From Arthrobacter sp. Hiyo4 (GTDB lineage: Bacteria > Actinomycetota > Actinomycetes > Actinomycetales > Micrococcaceae): a stretch of DNA of 64,000 nucleotides. Each line of letters starts with the position of its first letter. Position 1 is the stretch's first letter. The position numbers and the translations under genes are program-made. The notes beneath the pieces were generated by a model. That model ran no database searches, was not told the origin of the DNA, and worked only from the letters and a program-made list of their open reading frames with translations. The DNA lies in NCBI GenBank assembly GCA_002370555.1, contig AP014718.1, forward strand, positions 496,001 through 560,000, written 5' to 3'. Of the stretch, positions 39,755-48,951 are shown in pieces.

Positions 39755-41086
39755 CTACCGGCCTTTGGGCGGGCCACCGGTGTGTGACGGGCGGTGCAGC
39801 GCGATCACGTTGGACGGAGATTCTGTCGTTTCGGATGGATCGGCTGGCAACTTCAAGAAGCCCATGGCCAGGTCGAGGCACTGGATGGCGACCGGGGGAA
39901 CACGGTAATCGGTCACCGCCTCCACCAGTCCGAGTTCGGCGAGAAGGGTCAGCTTCTGCTGTGCCTGCAGGGCCGCGAACGACGCGTAGATCTCTTCGAG
40001 TTCCGTGTCTTCAAGGTCTGCGTCCTGAAGCAAGGCGCCTTCAAGGTCCGGCGACGCCATCCGCTCGAGTTCCGCCACGGGCATCGGTTCATCAGTAGTG
40101 CCATAGGTGAGGACGGCCAGCAGTGTCCCGGCTACCGCTTCCTGGTCCCACACCTGGTTCTCGTCGGTGAGCACTCCGACCAGAAGGACCACCGACAGCA
40201 TCCGGCGGATGTCCAGCCGTTCCTCGATCCTCGTGCTGTTCCAGGCGGCCATTTCCGGGCCGGGAACGGCTTTGGTGGATCCGAGCCTGATCAGGTTTGC
40301 CCCCACCAAAGCTGACCAGATCTCGCGGAGCACCGGTACGTCGTGCATGGTTCCGACTTCCAGAAACGTTTTGGGCCGGCTCTCGGCAGTTTCCAGATCG
40401 AAAAGTGGGAGGGTCCGACTCGCGGCCCGCTTTCCGCAGGCATGTACTCCTACGGCTGCGGCTGCCGGCTCGATGTCCTTAAGCCGCAGGGCACCCGTGC
40501 TGGTGATTTCCTTGCCGGTTCCGATCCAGTCCAGCAGGGACGTGGCATGCTGAATCAGCGGCATGGCATTGAACGCGGCCTCCTGGTGGTCGTCGCTGAG
40601 GTCAGGTACTTGGATAACCGGCAACTGCGGGACAGCCGCGGCCATACCGTTTCCCAGCGCTGAATGGAGTTCGTCGAAGTCGGCGTCCGTGCCGCTCCAT
40701 CGGCCGGTCCCTTTCAGGAAATGGATGTACGAGTGAAGGGCGAAGTAGATGTCGTCGAAGGCCTCATCCATGTCCTCGGGGTCCAACGACGCCGCAATGG
40801 CTCCGGCCGCCTGCTCCACGCGGTCACTGTCGATCGCGGTGGCCGAACTCGAACCGTTGATGGCGTGCTGCGCCGTGAGAAACAGTTTGACCAGTTCGAG
40901 GCACTCGAAGGCATCGGCCGGGTCCGGAGCCTCAGCCGCGTTCCATTGAAGAAACTCGACAGCCATCGAGTCAATTGCCCGATGGTTCAGGATCAGCTGC
41001 AGCGGCATCCTGGGGGCCGGAGGAACAGCCTTCAGGTGCCGCCGGTCCTTGTTCTTGCTCTTGGACTTGCCGGTCTTTTTGGTCAA
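39755..41086 (-). CDS. Conserved hypothetical protein, 443 aa
   Basis: Intact soluble protein. A Lys-rich N-terminus (MTKKTGKSKSKNKDRRHLK) is followed by an alpha-helical region, a block TGKEITSTGALRLKDIEPAA that resembles the DNA-binding or helical repeat seen in plasmid pRiA4b ORF-3-type and SEC-C-associated actinobacterial proteins, then a winged-helix-like part and an acidic stretch (LQDADLEDTELEEIYASF). I do not recognise a defined family. It stands alone between the copper-related genes and the nitronate monooxygenase. Confidence 0.7.
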   Translation of the reverse strand: MTKKTGKSKSKNKDRRHLKAVPPAPRMPLQLILNHRAIDSMAVEFLQWNAAEAPDPADAFECLELVKLFLTAQHAINGSSSATAIDSDRVEQAAGAIAASLDPEDMDEAFDDIYFALHSYIHFLKGTGRWSGTDADFDELHSALGNGMAAAVPQLPVIQVPDLSDDHQEAAFNAMPLIQHATSLLDWIGTGKEITSTGALRLKDIEPAAAAVGVHACGKRAASRTLPLFDLETAESRPKTFLEVGTMHDVPVLREIWSALVGANLIRLGSTKAVPGPEMAAWNSTRIEERLDIRRMLSVVLLVGVLTDENQVWDQEAVAGTLLAVLTYGTTDEPMPVAELERMASPDLEGALLQDADLEDTELEEIYASFAALQAQQKLTLLAELGLVEAVTDYRVPPVAIQCLDLAMGFLKLPADPSETTESPSNVIALHRPSHTGGPPKGR

Positions 41087-41156
41087 GGAGTGCCTCCGGT
41101 GTCAACGGGCGATCGTCCCACATTAGATGGCTGGGATAACCGCGGATGTATCGAGT

Positions 41157-42233
41157 TTACAAAGCCGTACTGCCGGCGAGGAGTTCGGCCAGGACAACGG
41201 CGGCGGAGTCATGCCGGATCAGCGGTGTGGCCTGCCCCGCCCACAGCGACATAAGCTCCGTGTTTCCCTGTGCGGCCGCCTGTGGGCGGAAGCGGCCGGT
41301 GAGCCAGTTCTGGACGGGGAAAGGAGCTGTGTTCCGTTCTGACAGTTCCGCGATGATGCGGTTGGGGATGCCGCGTGCAAGCCGTCCGCTGAGGGCCCTC
41401 GTCAGCACTGTTTCCCGCGCGGCCGGACTGTGGAGGATGGCCCGGTATGCAGGCACGGCCGCGGATTCGCGGGTGGCCAGGAACGCCGAGCCCACCTGGA
41501 CCGCGTCGGCGCCGAGGGCTCGTGCAGCAGCGTAGCCGCGGCGGTCTGCAATGCCGCCGGCGGCGATGACCGGAATCCCGGCGGCGTCAACCACCTGCGG
41601 AACCAGTGCAAAAGTTCCGATCAGGGACTCCTCCGCGGACTTCAGGAACGAGACGCGGTGGCCGCCGGATTCCATGCCGCTGGCAACCACGGCATCCACG
41701 CCTCCTGCTTCCAGGGCAACGGCTTCCGCGACCGTCGTGGCGGTTCCCACTACCACGATTCCACGCCGGTGCGCCTCCTCCACCAGTTCCGGCGCGGGCA
41801 CACCGAACACAAAGCTGACGACGGCGGGACCCGCCTCCAGGGTTGCCTCCACCTGCTCGTCGTAGTCGGGCAGGTAACGGTCCGGCATGAGCGGAAGCGG
41901 AAGGTCCACTTCGTCGAAGTACGGCTTCAGGGTTTCGATGTACTGGTCGAAGTCCGATTGGGGGAGCGAGGTGGTTTCGTCGCCGGTGGGAATCCAGAGG
42001 TTGAGGGCGAACGGCTTCGCCGTTGCCTTCTTGAGCTCGGCTGTTGTGTTCCGGATGGCGTCCGCACCGTAACCGTAGAGGCCGTAGGAACCCAGCCCGC
42101 CGCCGTCGCTCACTGCTGCCGTCAGCTCCACGGAAGAGACTCCGCCGAACGGGCCCAGCACCACCGGAACGTCCGTGCCGAACAGTTTGGTGATGCGGTT
42201 TGAGCTGGCTGAGGTGCTGTTCTCGAGAGTCAT
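41157..42233 (-). CDS. Nitronate monooxygenase (2-nitropropane dioxygenase-like)
   Basis: FMN-dependent TIM-barrel enzyme of 358 residues that oxidises alkyl nitronates. VPVVLGPFGGVSSVELTAAV is the N-terminal barrel strand; GVDAVVASGMESGGHRVS contains the catalytic-site His; VIAAGGIADRRGYAAARALG is the phosphate-binding glycine block. The frame is intact and the ATG at 42233 fits the family start. Sequence type is class II-like. It may be a detoxification enzyme. Confidence 0.85.
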   Translation of the reverse strand: MTLENSTSASSNRITKLFGTDVPVVLGPFGGVSSVELTAAVSDGGGLGSYGLYGYGADAIRNTTAELKKATAKPFALNLWIPTGDETTSLPQSDFDQYIETLKPYFDEVDLPLPLMPDRYLPDYDEQVEATLEAGPAVVSFVFGVPAPELVEEAHRRGIVVVGTATTVAEAVALEAGGVDAVVASGMESGGHRVSFLKSAEESLIGTFALVPQVVDAAGIPVIAAGGIADRRGYAAARALGADAVQVGSAFLATRESAAVPAYRAILHSPAARETVLTRALSGRLARGIPNRIIAELSERNTAPFPVQNWLTGRFRPQAAAQGNTELMSLWAGQATPLIRHDSAAVVLAELLAGSTAL

Positions 42234-42659
42234 GCGGTGGCTCCTGGCAGATCGACGTCGGCTTCAGGACCAGTCTCGCAGGGCTGGCGGCCGCTGCCCA
42301 ACCCAGGGTCAGTCTGTTTCGGGGCCTGAGCAGTAGTGGCAGTCGTCGGGGCAGGTTTCGGTCACTGCTGGCTCCAAGGGATTTCGGGCCTTCGCAGACC
42401 TGGTCGCTGACCTGGAAGAGTCTGCGGCCGCCCATTGGCGCGATTCGTCATCGAAGTCACGGTTCTTCCTTAAGGATCGGATGCCGGGCAGGTGTGCCGG
42501 GTCCACTTCATTCAACCTGAAGGGCTCTGGTCTGCTCAATGGAGGATGTGACCACTCTTGCTGCGGCCGTTTGTGCAGGCATCCAGTAGGGCCATGTACC
42601 GCGGCAGGGGCGGGGCTAGACTGCTGGCGTAAGTGGCCAACTGCCTCAGGGAGCGCTTG
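42234..42659. other. Gene-poor stretch
   Basis: 426 bases between the nitronate monooxygenase and the next plus-strand gene. On the minus strand a 76-codon frame (42309-42539, TTG start) ends CPDDCHYCSGPETD and could be a small zinc-binding protein, but it has no convincing ribosome site and its middle looks non-coding. I do not call it a gene. No repeats or terminator were seen. Confidence 0.4.
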
Positions 42660-43001
42660 ATGAACTACTCAGGGACTGGCAACGAGAAAGCGATTCCGGC
42701 CAGTGAACTTAACAGGACCCACGGGGGTCAGACCGTCAGTTTTGAGCCAGACGAATTCACGCTGGTGTTCGGAAAAATTGCGGCCATTGCGCGCAAGGAA
42801 GGCGGCGTGACCATCGCCCTGCAAGGTGTCGAAGGAAGCGGCGGCCTGCAGTCCAATTACAGCCTCCCGGGCAGTCAGCACGTCTACCTGCAGCCGGACA
42901 TGCTCACCAATACCGAGTCCACCATCAAGGACCTCTTCGGCAAGGTCCAGGAAAACCTGCGCGGCGGCCACAAGGGAGATGACAGGAGGGACAAGCTTTA
43001 G
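42660..43001 (+). CDS. Small hypothetical protein, 113 aa
   Basis: Starts at ATG 42660 (MNYSGTGNEKAIPASEL) with AGGGAGC upstream. Soluble and mixed alpha/beta, with SFEPDEFTLVFGKIAAIARK and a Lys/Asp-rich tail (GGHKGDDRRDKL). No family recognised. It may be transcribed with the DJ-1-type gene 103 bases downstream. Confidence 0.55.
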   Translation: MNYSGTGNEKAIPASELNRTHGGQTVSFEPDEFTLVFGKIAAIARKEGGVTIALQGVEGSGGLQSNYSLPGSQHVYLQPDMLTNTESTIKDLFGKVQENLRGGHKGDDRRDKL

Positions 43002-43104
43002 CGGAGGAGCTGTCCGCCGGTACAACAAAGCCCATGCCTTCTAAGCCGGGGAGGGCCTGAATGGGGCTGGGCGTAGGGTGGAAGTTAGACGGAAGGAGCA
43101 CTTC

Positions 43105-43884
43105 ATGAAGAAAATCCTCATGCTACTGACCAGCGTTTCCGAGATCGGCGATACCGGAGAGAAGACCGGGTACAACGTCGCCGAGGCCGCACATCCCTGG
43201 AAGGTCTTCAAGGATTCCGGGCACTTCGTCGACTTTGCGTCCATCAAGGGTGGCCAGCCCCCGCGCGACGAGGTGGACTCAAAAGATCCCATCCAGGTTG
43301 CCTTCACGGAGGACGAGACCACGCGCGCCGGTCTCTACAACACTGCCCGCGTTGACGTCGTTGATCCCGACCAGTACGACGCCGTCTTCCTCGTGGGAGG
43401 CCACGGCACCATGTGGGACTTCCCGGATAGCGAAGGCCTGCAGAACCTTGTAGCCAGCGTCTACAACGCCGGCGGTGTGGTGGGCGCCGTCTGTCACGGG
43501 CCGGCCGGACTGCTGAAGGTCGAGTTGGCCAACGGCTTTCGGCTGGTCGAGGGCAGGAAGGTGGCCGCCTTCACCAACGACGAGGAAGTCGCCGCAGGGA
43601 AGGACAAGGTCATCCCGTTCTTTCTGGCAGACCGGCTTGAGGAACAGGGTGCCACCCATGTCTCCGCTGGTGTCTTTGAGGAAATGGTGGTGGTCGACGA
43701 CCGGCTGGTGACCGGCCAGAACCCGGCGTCAGCGGCCGGCGTGGCCAAGGAGATGGAGAAGCTCCTGGCAGAGGTCATCCACCAGGAAAAGGCCGAGGAG
43801 CAGCACGAGGCGGAGGCTCTGCGCGCCGAAAAGGACGCCGAGAAGAGCGCCAGGAAGGCTGCTGCGGCAGGCACGGAGCACTAA
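43105..43884 (+). CDS. DJ-1/PfpI superfamily protein (HSP31/glyoxalase III-like)
   Basis: Class I glutamine amidotransferase-like protein of about 259 residues. AAGGAG precedes ATG 43105. The fold is defined by ILMLLTSVSEIGDTG, DAVFLVGGHGTMWDFP and the nucleophile elbow VGAVCHGPAGLL, with Cys followed by His as in HSP31 and YDR533C-type proteins. A charged C-terminal coil (EEQHEAEALRAEKDAEKSAR) is an added feature. Likely roles are methylglyoxal or protein-glycation defence. Confidence 0.85.
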   Translation: MKKILMLLTSVSEIGDTGEKTGYNVAEAAHPWKVFKDSGHFVDFASIKGGQPPRDEVDSKDPIQVAFTEDETTRAGLYNTARVDVVDPDQYDAVFLVGGHGTMWDFPDSEGLQNLVASVYNAGGVVGAVCHGPAGLLKVELANGFRLVEGRKVAAFTNDEEVAAGKDKVIPFFLADRLEEQGATHVSAGVFEEMVVVDDRLVTGQNPASAAGVAKEMEKLLAEVIHQEKAEEQHEAEALRAEKDAEKSARKAAAAGTEH

Positions 43885-44049
43885 CGCCCGCAGCGCAGTG
43901 ACACTGGCGGTCGCCTCAACGACGGGGCGTCCGCCAGTCGGCGTATTAGCGCCGGCAGCAACACTGTCCAACGCATCGCCGACCTGCTTCAGGTTTTCGC
44001 GCTCCACGATCTACGGCAACGTCAGCAAATCAAGGGGCTAAATTTGGGG

Positions 44050-44093
44050 CAAAACAAAACCCCCACTTCCCTTTGTTATGAGGGAAGCAGGGG
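44050..44093 (-). terminator. Rho-independent terminator of tRNA-Ser
   Basis: On the minus strand a GC-rich stem (CCCCTGCTTCCC / GGGAAGTGGGG, 44061-44071 with 44082-44093) and a 10-base loop are followed by GTTTTGTTTTG. The position directly 3' of the tRNA gene fits intrinsic termination. Confidence 0.85.
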
Positions 44094-44103
44094 CCTTGCC
44101 AAT

Positions 44104-44193
44104 TGGCGGTGACGGTGGGATTTGAACCCACGTTGGCTTTGACACCAAACAACATTTCGAGTGTTGCACCTTCGGCCGCTCGGACACGTCACC
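44104..44193 (-). tRNA. tRNA-Ser(CGA)
   Basis: Minus strand: acceptor GGTGACG at 44193-44187 pairs with CGTCACC, followed by discriminator G and an encoded CCA at 44104. A long variable arm is present, as in serine tRNAs, and the T arm reads GGGTTCAAATCCC. The anticodon loop CTCGAAA gives anticodon CGA, decoding UCG. Length is about 87 bases without CCA. A terminator follows at 44050-44093. Confidence 0.93.
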
Positions 44194-44424
44194 AACCTGA
44201 ATAGGTTACCGGAGCATACCGCCCATCCACAAAACGGCAGGCATTCCGCCCCCGGAGGGTGCAACGGGACATCTAAGCCCACTCCAGCGCCCGAGGCCAC
44301 GAGGGGCCCTGCAGCGTCGCGGCTGCCGGTTCGGATGGCAACCTTGAGGCTCGAGTGATCAGAGTTATGCACATAGCCCTCCAGCCTCACCGTTAGTGTC
44401 AGACCCTCCGGGGATGATTTGGGT

Positions 44425-46040
44425 ATGGATAGCAGAGCGGCTGTGGCGACGGCGGAGGCCCTTTCGGTGTCTTTTGCTGAGCTGGCTTCTGCGCTCCGGG
44501 ACGGGACCGACTCCAACTGTTCCGGGGACGCGGACCCTATGCGTCGGAGGGCAGATGCATTCCTGGACGGGCTGGCCGAGATCTCGCGGTTGGAGGCGAA
44601 AAGTGCCGCCCTGAAGGCCTGGCTGGCTGCCGTATATGCCGACACCACCGGGCCCTGGCGGGCCCTGCCACGTCGCCCGAGGACCGTACCGGGCAGGAGA
44701 TGGCCGTGGTCGCCGAGGTCGCGTGTGCCCTGACGGTCAGCGAACGCGCCGCGGGTACTCTCCTTGCCGAGGCGCACGCACTGACCACCGCACTGCCTCT
44801 GACCCTGTCGGCGCTGCAGGCCGGGACGATCTCGTGGCAGCACGCCCGGATCATGGTCGACGAAACCACCAACCTCGACAGGCCGGGCGCGGCGGCGTTG
44901 GAGGCACATTTCCTGGACCCCCACGCGGTGAATCCCGCACGTGGCTTCGCCGGTGAGCTCATCCCCGGAAGGTTCCGGCACAAGGCGCGGACGTGGCGGG
45001 AACGGCACCACCAGGTCAGCATCGAAAAACGCCACATCAAGAGCGCAGCCGACCGACGCCTGGAATATGCCCCGGACCGCGACGGCATGGCCTGGCTCTC
45101 CGCCTACCTGCCCGCCGATCAGGCCGCCGGGATCTGGAACCGGGCCACCGCTGCGGCCAGGGCGTTGCAGGGGCCTCATGAGGACCGGAACCTCAGCCAG
45201 ATCCGCGCAGACACCGTCGCCACCTGGCTCCTGGGCAACAACATCGCCGGCGCCGGAACCGGTGGCATGACGGGCATGTCCTGCGGCAAGGGCGAAACGG
45301 GCAGTATCGGCGAAACGGGCCTGGCAGTGGGCGACGGTGTCCCGTCGCCGCGGGCACAGGTCCTCGTCACGGTCCCTGTGATGGCGCTGCTGGGCCGCAC
45401 CGACGAGCCAGCCATGCTGGACGGATACGGGCCGATCCCGCCGTCCATGGCCCGGCAACTCATCGCCGACGGCGCCGAGTCCTTCCACCGTGTGCTTGTA
45501 GACCCGCGGGACGGTGCACCCCTGGAGATCGGACGGACCAGCTACCGGGTGACGAAAGCCCAACGCCAATGGCTACGGCTGCGCGACGGAAAATGCCCCT
45601 TCCCCGGCTGCAGCAACCATTCCCTCGACAACGAAGCAGACCACCTCCTGGCCTGGGCCAAAGGAGGATCCACCGGGATCAGCAACCTCGGCCAGCCCTG
45701 CCACAAGCACCACCGGCTCCGCCACACCACGGCCTGGAAACCCACCACCGCAACCAAGAACGAACCACCCGGCTGGATATCACCCACCGGACGCCACTAC
45801 GCCAGCGAACACCCCGACTGGGAACCACCGGAGTGGCCCAAATCCTGGTCAGATGATCTTGTTTCGGAGCCTCAACCGTCCGGCCTTCATCTGCCCGGCA
45901 ATGAACTGCCCGACTGTGGGCTGCCAACGGACGACATATTCCCAGACGTCGCGCTGCCGGACGGGCCCGTGCCCGAAGACCGCTTCCCGAAGGAAGACCC
46001 CCTCCCGAAGTGGGACTTCACTGCCCACAGCACTGTCTGA
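44425..46040 (+). CDS. DUF222/13E12-family HNH endonuclease, one frameshift
   Basis: About 538 residues: N-terminal DUF222 domain (SFAELASALRD, then after a break near 44665 AGTLLAEAHALTTALP and WQHARIMVDETTNL) and a C-terminal HNH domain with the zinc Cys (GKCPFPGCSN), a degenerate catalytic block (DNEADHLLAWAKGGSTGISN) and the second metal/His motif CHKHHRLRH. These proteins occur in many copies in Arthrobacter-like genomes and may be mobile HNH elements. It begins 231 bases after the tRNA-Ser gene, divergent to it. Confidence 0.83.
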
Positions 46041-46250
46041 CCGCCAGCGCCAAGCGAGGGTCGAGCCAACATCGGCAGGGTTAGGCCACGGACGTCGAAG
46101 ACGGGCCGAACTGGGCTTCGTTCCCATCAGGCTCTCCTCCCATCAACAGCGCGAACGGACAGTTGTGGCCCGGATTTCACGGGCCGCAAGTGTCTGTGAG
46201 CGCCGGGTGGGTGTCGCGGAGAGCCGCCGCGGACTAGATTCATAACCAAG

Positions 46251-47279
46251 ATGACCAAGTCACGCAAAGAAGCTCAGGCGACCGCATACTGGACCACGGG
46301 CCCGGAACACGGCGAACTCCGGAACGAGGCCCTGCCCGCCCCCGGCCCGGCGAAGCGTTGGTCCGCACGCTGTATTCAGGCATCAGTAAGGGCACAGAAA
46401 TTGTGGTCCACACCGGCTCCGTCCCGCCCCGCGTGGCTGAGGAGATGCGCGCGCCGCACCAGGAAGGCACGTTCCCGTCGCCCGTGAAGTTCGGGTACCT
46501 TTCGGTGGGCATTGTGGAGGAGGGCCCGAAGGCTGGGCAGGCCAGAAGGTCTTCTGCCTCAATCCACATCAGGACCGCTACGTCATTTCCACAGCTGCCC
46601 TCACCAGGATTCCCGACGGCGTCCCGCCCGCCGCGCCGTCCTCACCGGCACCGTGGAAACCGCCGTCAACGCCCTCTGGGAAGCCGGACCGAGGCTGGGG
46701 GACCGGATCACCGTAGTCGGCGCCGGTCTGGTGGGTGGCATGGTGGCGGCACTGCTGCGGACCTTTCCGCTGACCCGACTCCAGCTGGTGGACCTTGACC
46801 CGGAACGTAAGCACTTGGCGGACAAGCTTGGCGTGGAGTTCGCCATCCCGGATGATGCCAAACCGGACAGCGACATCGTGTTCCACTGCTCCGCCTCCCA
46901 GGAAGGCCTCGCACGCAGCCTGCAGCTGGCCGGCGATGAGGGGGAGATCATCGAGATGTCCTGGTACGCCAACCACAAGGTCACGCTGCCGCTGGGCGAA
47001 GATTTTCACGCACGCAGGCTCTCCATCAGGGCCAGCCAGGTGGGCGTGGTTGCCCGGGCGCGGCGGCACCGCCGGACCACGGCCGAGCGCCTCGAATTGG
47101 CTGTTGAGCTCCTCAAGGACCCCATCTTCGATGTATTCCTCACCGGCGCCTCGCCGTTCACGGATCTGCCGGCAGTAGTCCAGAACCTCGCCGACGGCAC
47201 GCTCGAAGCCCTGTGCCATGTCATCGAATACCCCAACGCACACAGCCCCGCGGAAGCCGATCCCAAGGACAGGAAGTAG
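46251..47279 (+). CDS. Zinc-type alcohol dehydrogenase-like protein (MDR), frameshifted
   Basis: Medium-chain reductase fold. N-terminus from ATG 46251 (MTKSRKEAQATAYWTTGP). Breaks near 46360, 46540 and 46620 divide the catalytic domain, but the pieces TLYSGISKGTEIVVHTGSVP, KVFCLNPHQDRYVI and VLTGTVETAVNALWE are in order. The NAD-binding part ITVVGAGLVGGMVAALLR is intact. It lacks the structural zinc Cys cluster, like the 'zinc-binding dehydrogenase' group found next to pterin synthases. It is followed four bases later by a QueD-like gene, then a glycosyltransferase. Confidence 0.78.
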
Positions 47280-47282
47280 CCG

Positions 47283-47678
47283 GTGTTCAGCCTGACCGTC
47301 CGACGCCACTTTATGATCGCCCACAGCCTCCCGCGGGAGGCATTTGGCCCGGCCCAGGCCCTCCACGGGGCGACGTTCGTGGCGGAGGTGACGTTCCGCC
47401 GTCGTGCGCTGAACCAAGACTCGATCGTCCTGGACATCGGAGCCGCTGGCGGCATTATCGAGGACGTGCTGTCCGGCCTTAACTACAAAAACCTGGACGA
47501 ACATCCGGACTTCGAGGGCAAGCTCAGCACCACCGAGGCACTTGCCGAGTACATCGCCCACGCCGTCGCCGCCAAGCTAAAGGATGACGACGACGGCCGC
47601 GAGCTCGCGGGGATCGACGTCACCTTGCGCGAAAATCCGGACGCGTGGGCCACCTACGTATACGACCTGTCCGCCTGA
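47283..47678 (+). CDS. 6-pyruvoyltetrahydropterin / 6-carboxytetrahydropterin synthase-like
   Basis: About 131 residues of the PTPS/QueD family. The start is GTG 47283 (FSLTVRRHFMIAHSLP), where the His in F-x-AH binds zinc. GPAQALHGATFVAEVTFR gives the HGH-like second zinc motif, altered here to LHGAT, one His fewer than usual. A conserved Glu block (SIVLDIGAAG and STTEALAEYIA) is present. The zinc site appears partly degenerate, so it may act in a non-queuosine pathway, as do QueD-like proteins paired with MDR enzymes and glycosyltransferases. Confidence 0.78.
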   Translation: MFSLTVRRHFMIAHSLPREAFGPAQALHGATFVAEVTFRRRALNQDSIVLDIGAAGGIIEDVLSGLNYKNLDEHPDFEGKLSTTEALAEYIAHAVAAKLKDDDDGRELAGIDVTLRENPDAWATYVYDLSA

Positions 47679-47682
47679 TCCC

Positions 47683-48951
47683 ATGCTGGTCAGGTTCCTG
47701 GTCCCCGCCAACATCCGCCACAATTCCGGCGGCAAAGTCTACAACGCGCGGCTCACCCAAGGCCTGAGGACGTTGGGCGTGGCGGTGGAGACTCTGGCGG
47801 TAGAGGGTTCCTGGCCGGATGCCAGCGCCAGGGACCGACGGCGGCTGGGCGGCCTGCTGGGCGCCTGGGACCCAAGGCCGGACTCACCGCAGACGGACAT
47901 CACCCCAGAAACGGTCACCCTCGTGGACGGGCTGATTGCCTGCGGTGCGCCGAGCGAACTGGAGTACGCCGCGGCCGCCGGACACCACACCTGGATACTG
48001 CAGCACATGCCGTCGCCCAGCCACCCCGACGGCGAAGGGCGGGCACTGCGCGCGGCCGCCGGAGTGATCTGCACCAGTTCGTCCGCAGCGGCCTCGGCGG
48101 CAGAAAAGCACGGGCTCCGCGCCAGCAGTATTGCCCTGCCCGGGACGGACGCGGCACCGGTGGCGTCGGGTTCGGACCCGCCCCACATCATTGCGGTGGC
48201 CGCGCTGCTGCCCAACAAGGACCAGTTGCTGACCGTGGCCGCGCTCGCCAGGCTCCGGGACCTCGCCTGGACAGCGTCCCTGGTGGGAACGGACGACGCC
48301 GATCCCGCCTATGCGGCACAGGTCCGGGCAGCGCTTGCCTCCCTTGAAATGGAGGACAGGGTGCGCGTGACCGGACAGCTCGCCGGGACCGAACTGGCGG
48401 ACGAATGGAACCGGACGGACCTGAGCATTCTCGTGTCGCGGGCCGAAGCCTTTGGGCTTGTAGTGACGGAATCGCTGGCCCACGGGATTCCCGTCATCGT
48501 GCGGGACGGGACCGGCGCCGTGGAAGCGTTGGGCCTCGCCGGGAGACTTGCCGGCAGGCTCGCGCCAAGAGCCGGCAGGCTCGCGGGTAGACCGGACGGC
48601 GAGCGTGGTGGTGAACGGGATGGCGGGACATATGCGGTGCCTGGTGCCGCCGTCGGACTCGCCGGACCCGCAGGCGACGCACGTCGTGGCAACGGACCTG
48701 AAGACCACCACGCGGACGTGCTCGCTGCCGTGATCCGGCAGTGGCTGGTGGACGAATCCCTCCGAGCCGGCTGGCGGGCGGCTGCCGTGGCGGCACGGGC
48801 CCAGCTGCCCGGCTGGGACTCCACCGCCCGGAACGTCCTGGAAATCCTCGGCGTGCCTGCTAAAACGCCTCGTGCCAAATCGCCCGCTGAAGGAACCCCG
48901 GCCGCGCGGATGCCTACCGCTGCGGGACGGCCGGTGGACAATAAGCCATGA
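47683..48951 (+). CDS. GT-B glycosyltransferase (group 1)
   Basis: 422 residues, start ATG 47683 (MLVRFLVPANIRHNSGGKVY), five bases after the QueD-like gene. N-terminal Rossmann with GGKVYNARLTQGLRTLG; C-terminal GT1 motifs: HIIAVAALLPNKDQLL, VRVTGQLAGTEL, SRAEAFGLVVTESLAHG with the nucleotide-sugar-binding Glu pattern E-x7-E. Around 48530-48600 an insertion of near-identical blocks (LAGRLA, AGRLAGR) lies after VEALG. It probably transfers a sugar to a pterin-linked or cell-surface acceptor. Its stop overlaps the ATG of the next gene. Confidence 0.8.
   Translation: MLVRFLVPANIRHNSGGKVYNARLTQGLRTLGVAVETLAVEGSWPDASARDRRRLGGLLGAWDPRPDSPQTDITPETVTLVDGLIACGAPSELEYAAAAGHHTWILQHMPSPSHPDGEGRALRAAAGVICTSSSAAASAAEKHGLRASSIALPGTDAAPVASGSDPPHIIAVAALLPNKDQLLTVAALARLRDLAWTASLVGTDDADPAYAAQVRAALASLEMEDRVRVTGQLAGTELADEWNRTDLSILVSRAEAFGLVVTESLAHGIPVIVRDGTGAVEALGLAGRLAGRLAPRAGRLAGRPDGERGGERDGGTYAVPGAAVGLAGPAGDARRGNGPEDHHADVLAAVIRQWLVDESLRAGWRAAAVAARAQLPGWDSTARNVLEILGVPAKTPRAKSPAEGTPAARMPTAAGRPVDNKP

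Noticed and set aside
42309..42539. 76-codon minus-strand frame ending CPDDCHYCSGPETD
   Set aside because: TTG start, no ribosome site, unconvincing middle; kept only as a note.
43885..44060. Possible integrase remnant or attachment site beside tRNA-Ser
   Set aside because: No recombinase motif, and no second copy of the tRNA 3' end was seen in the window.
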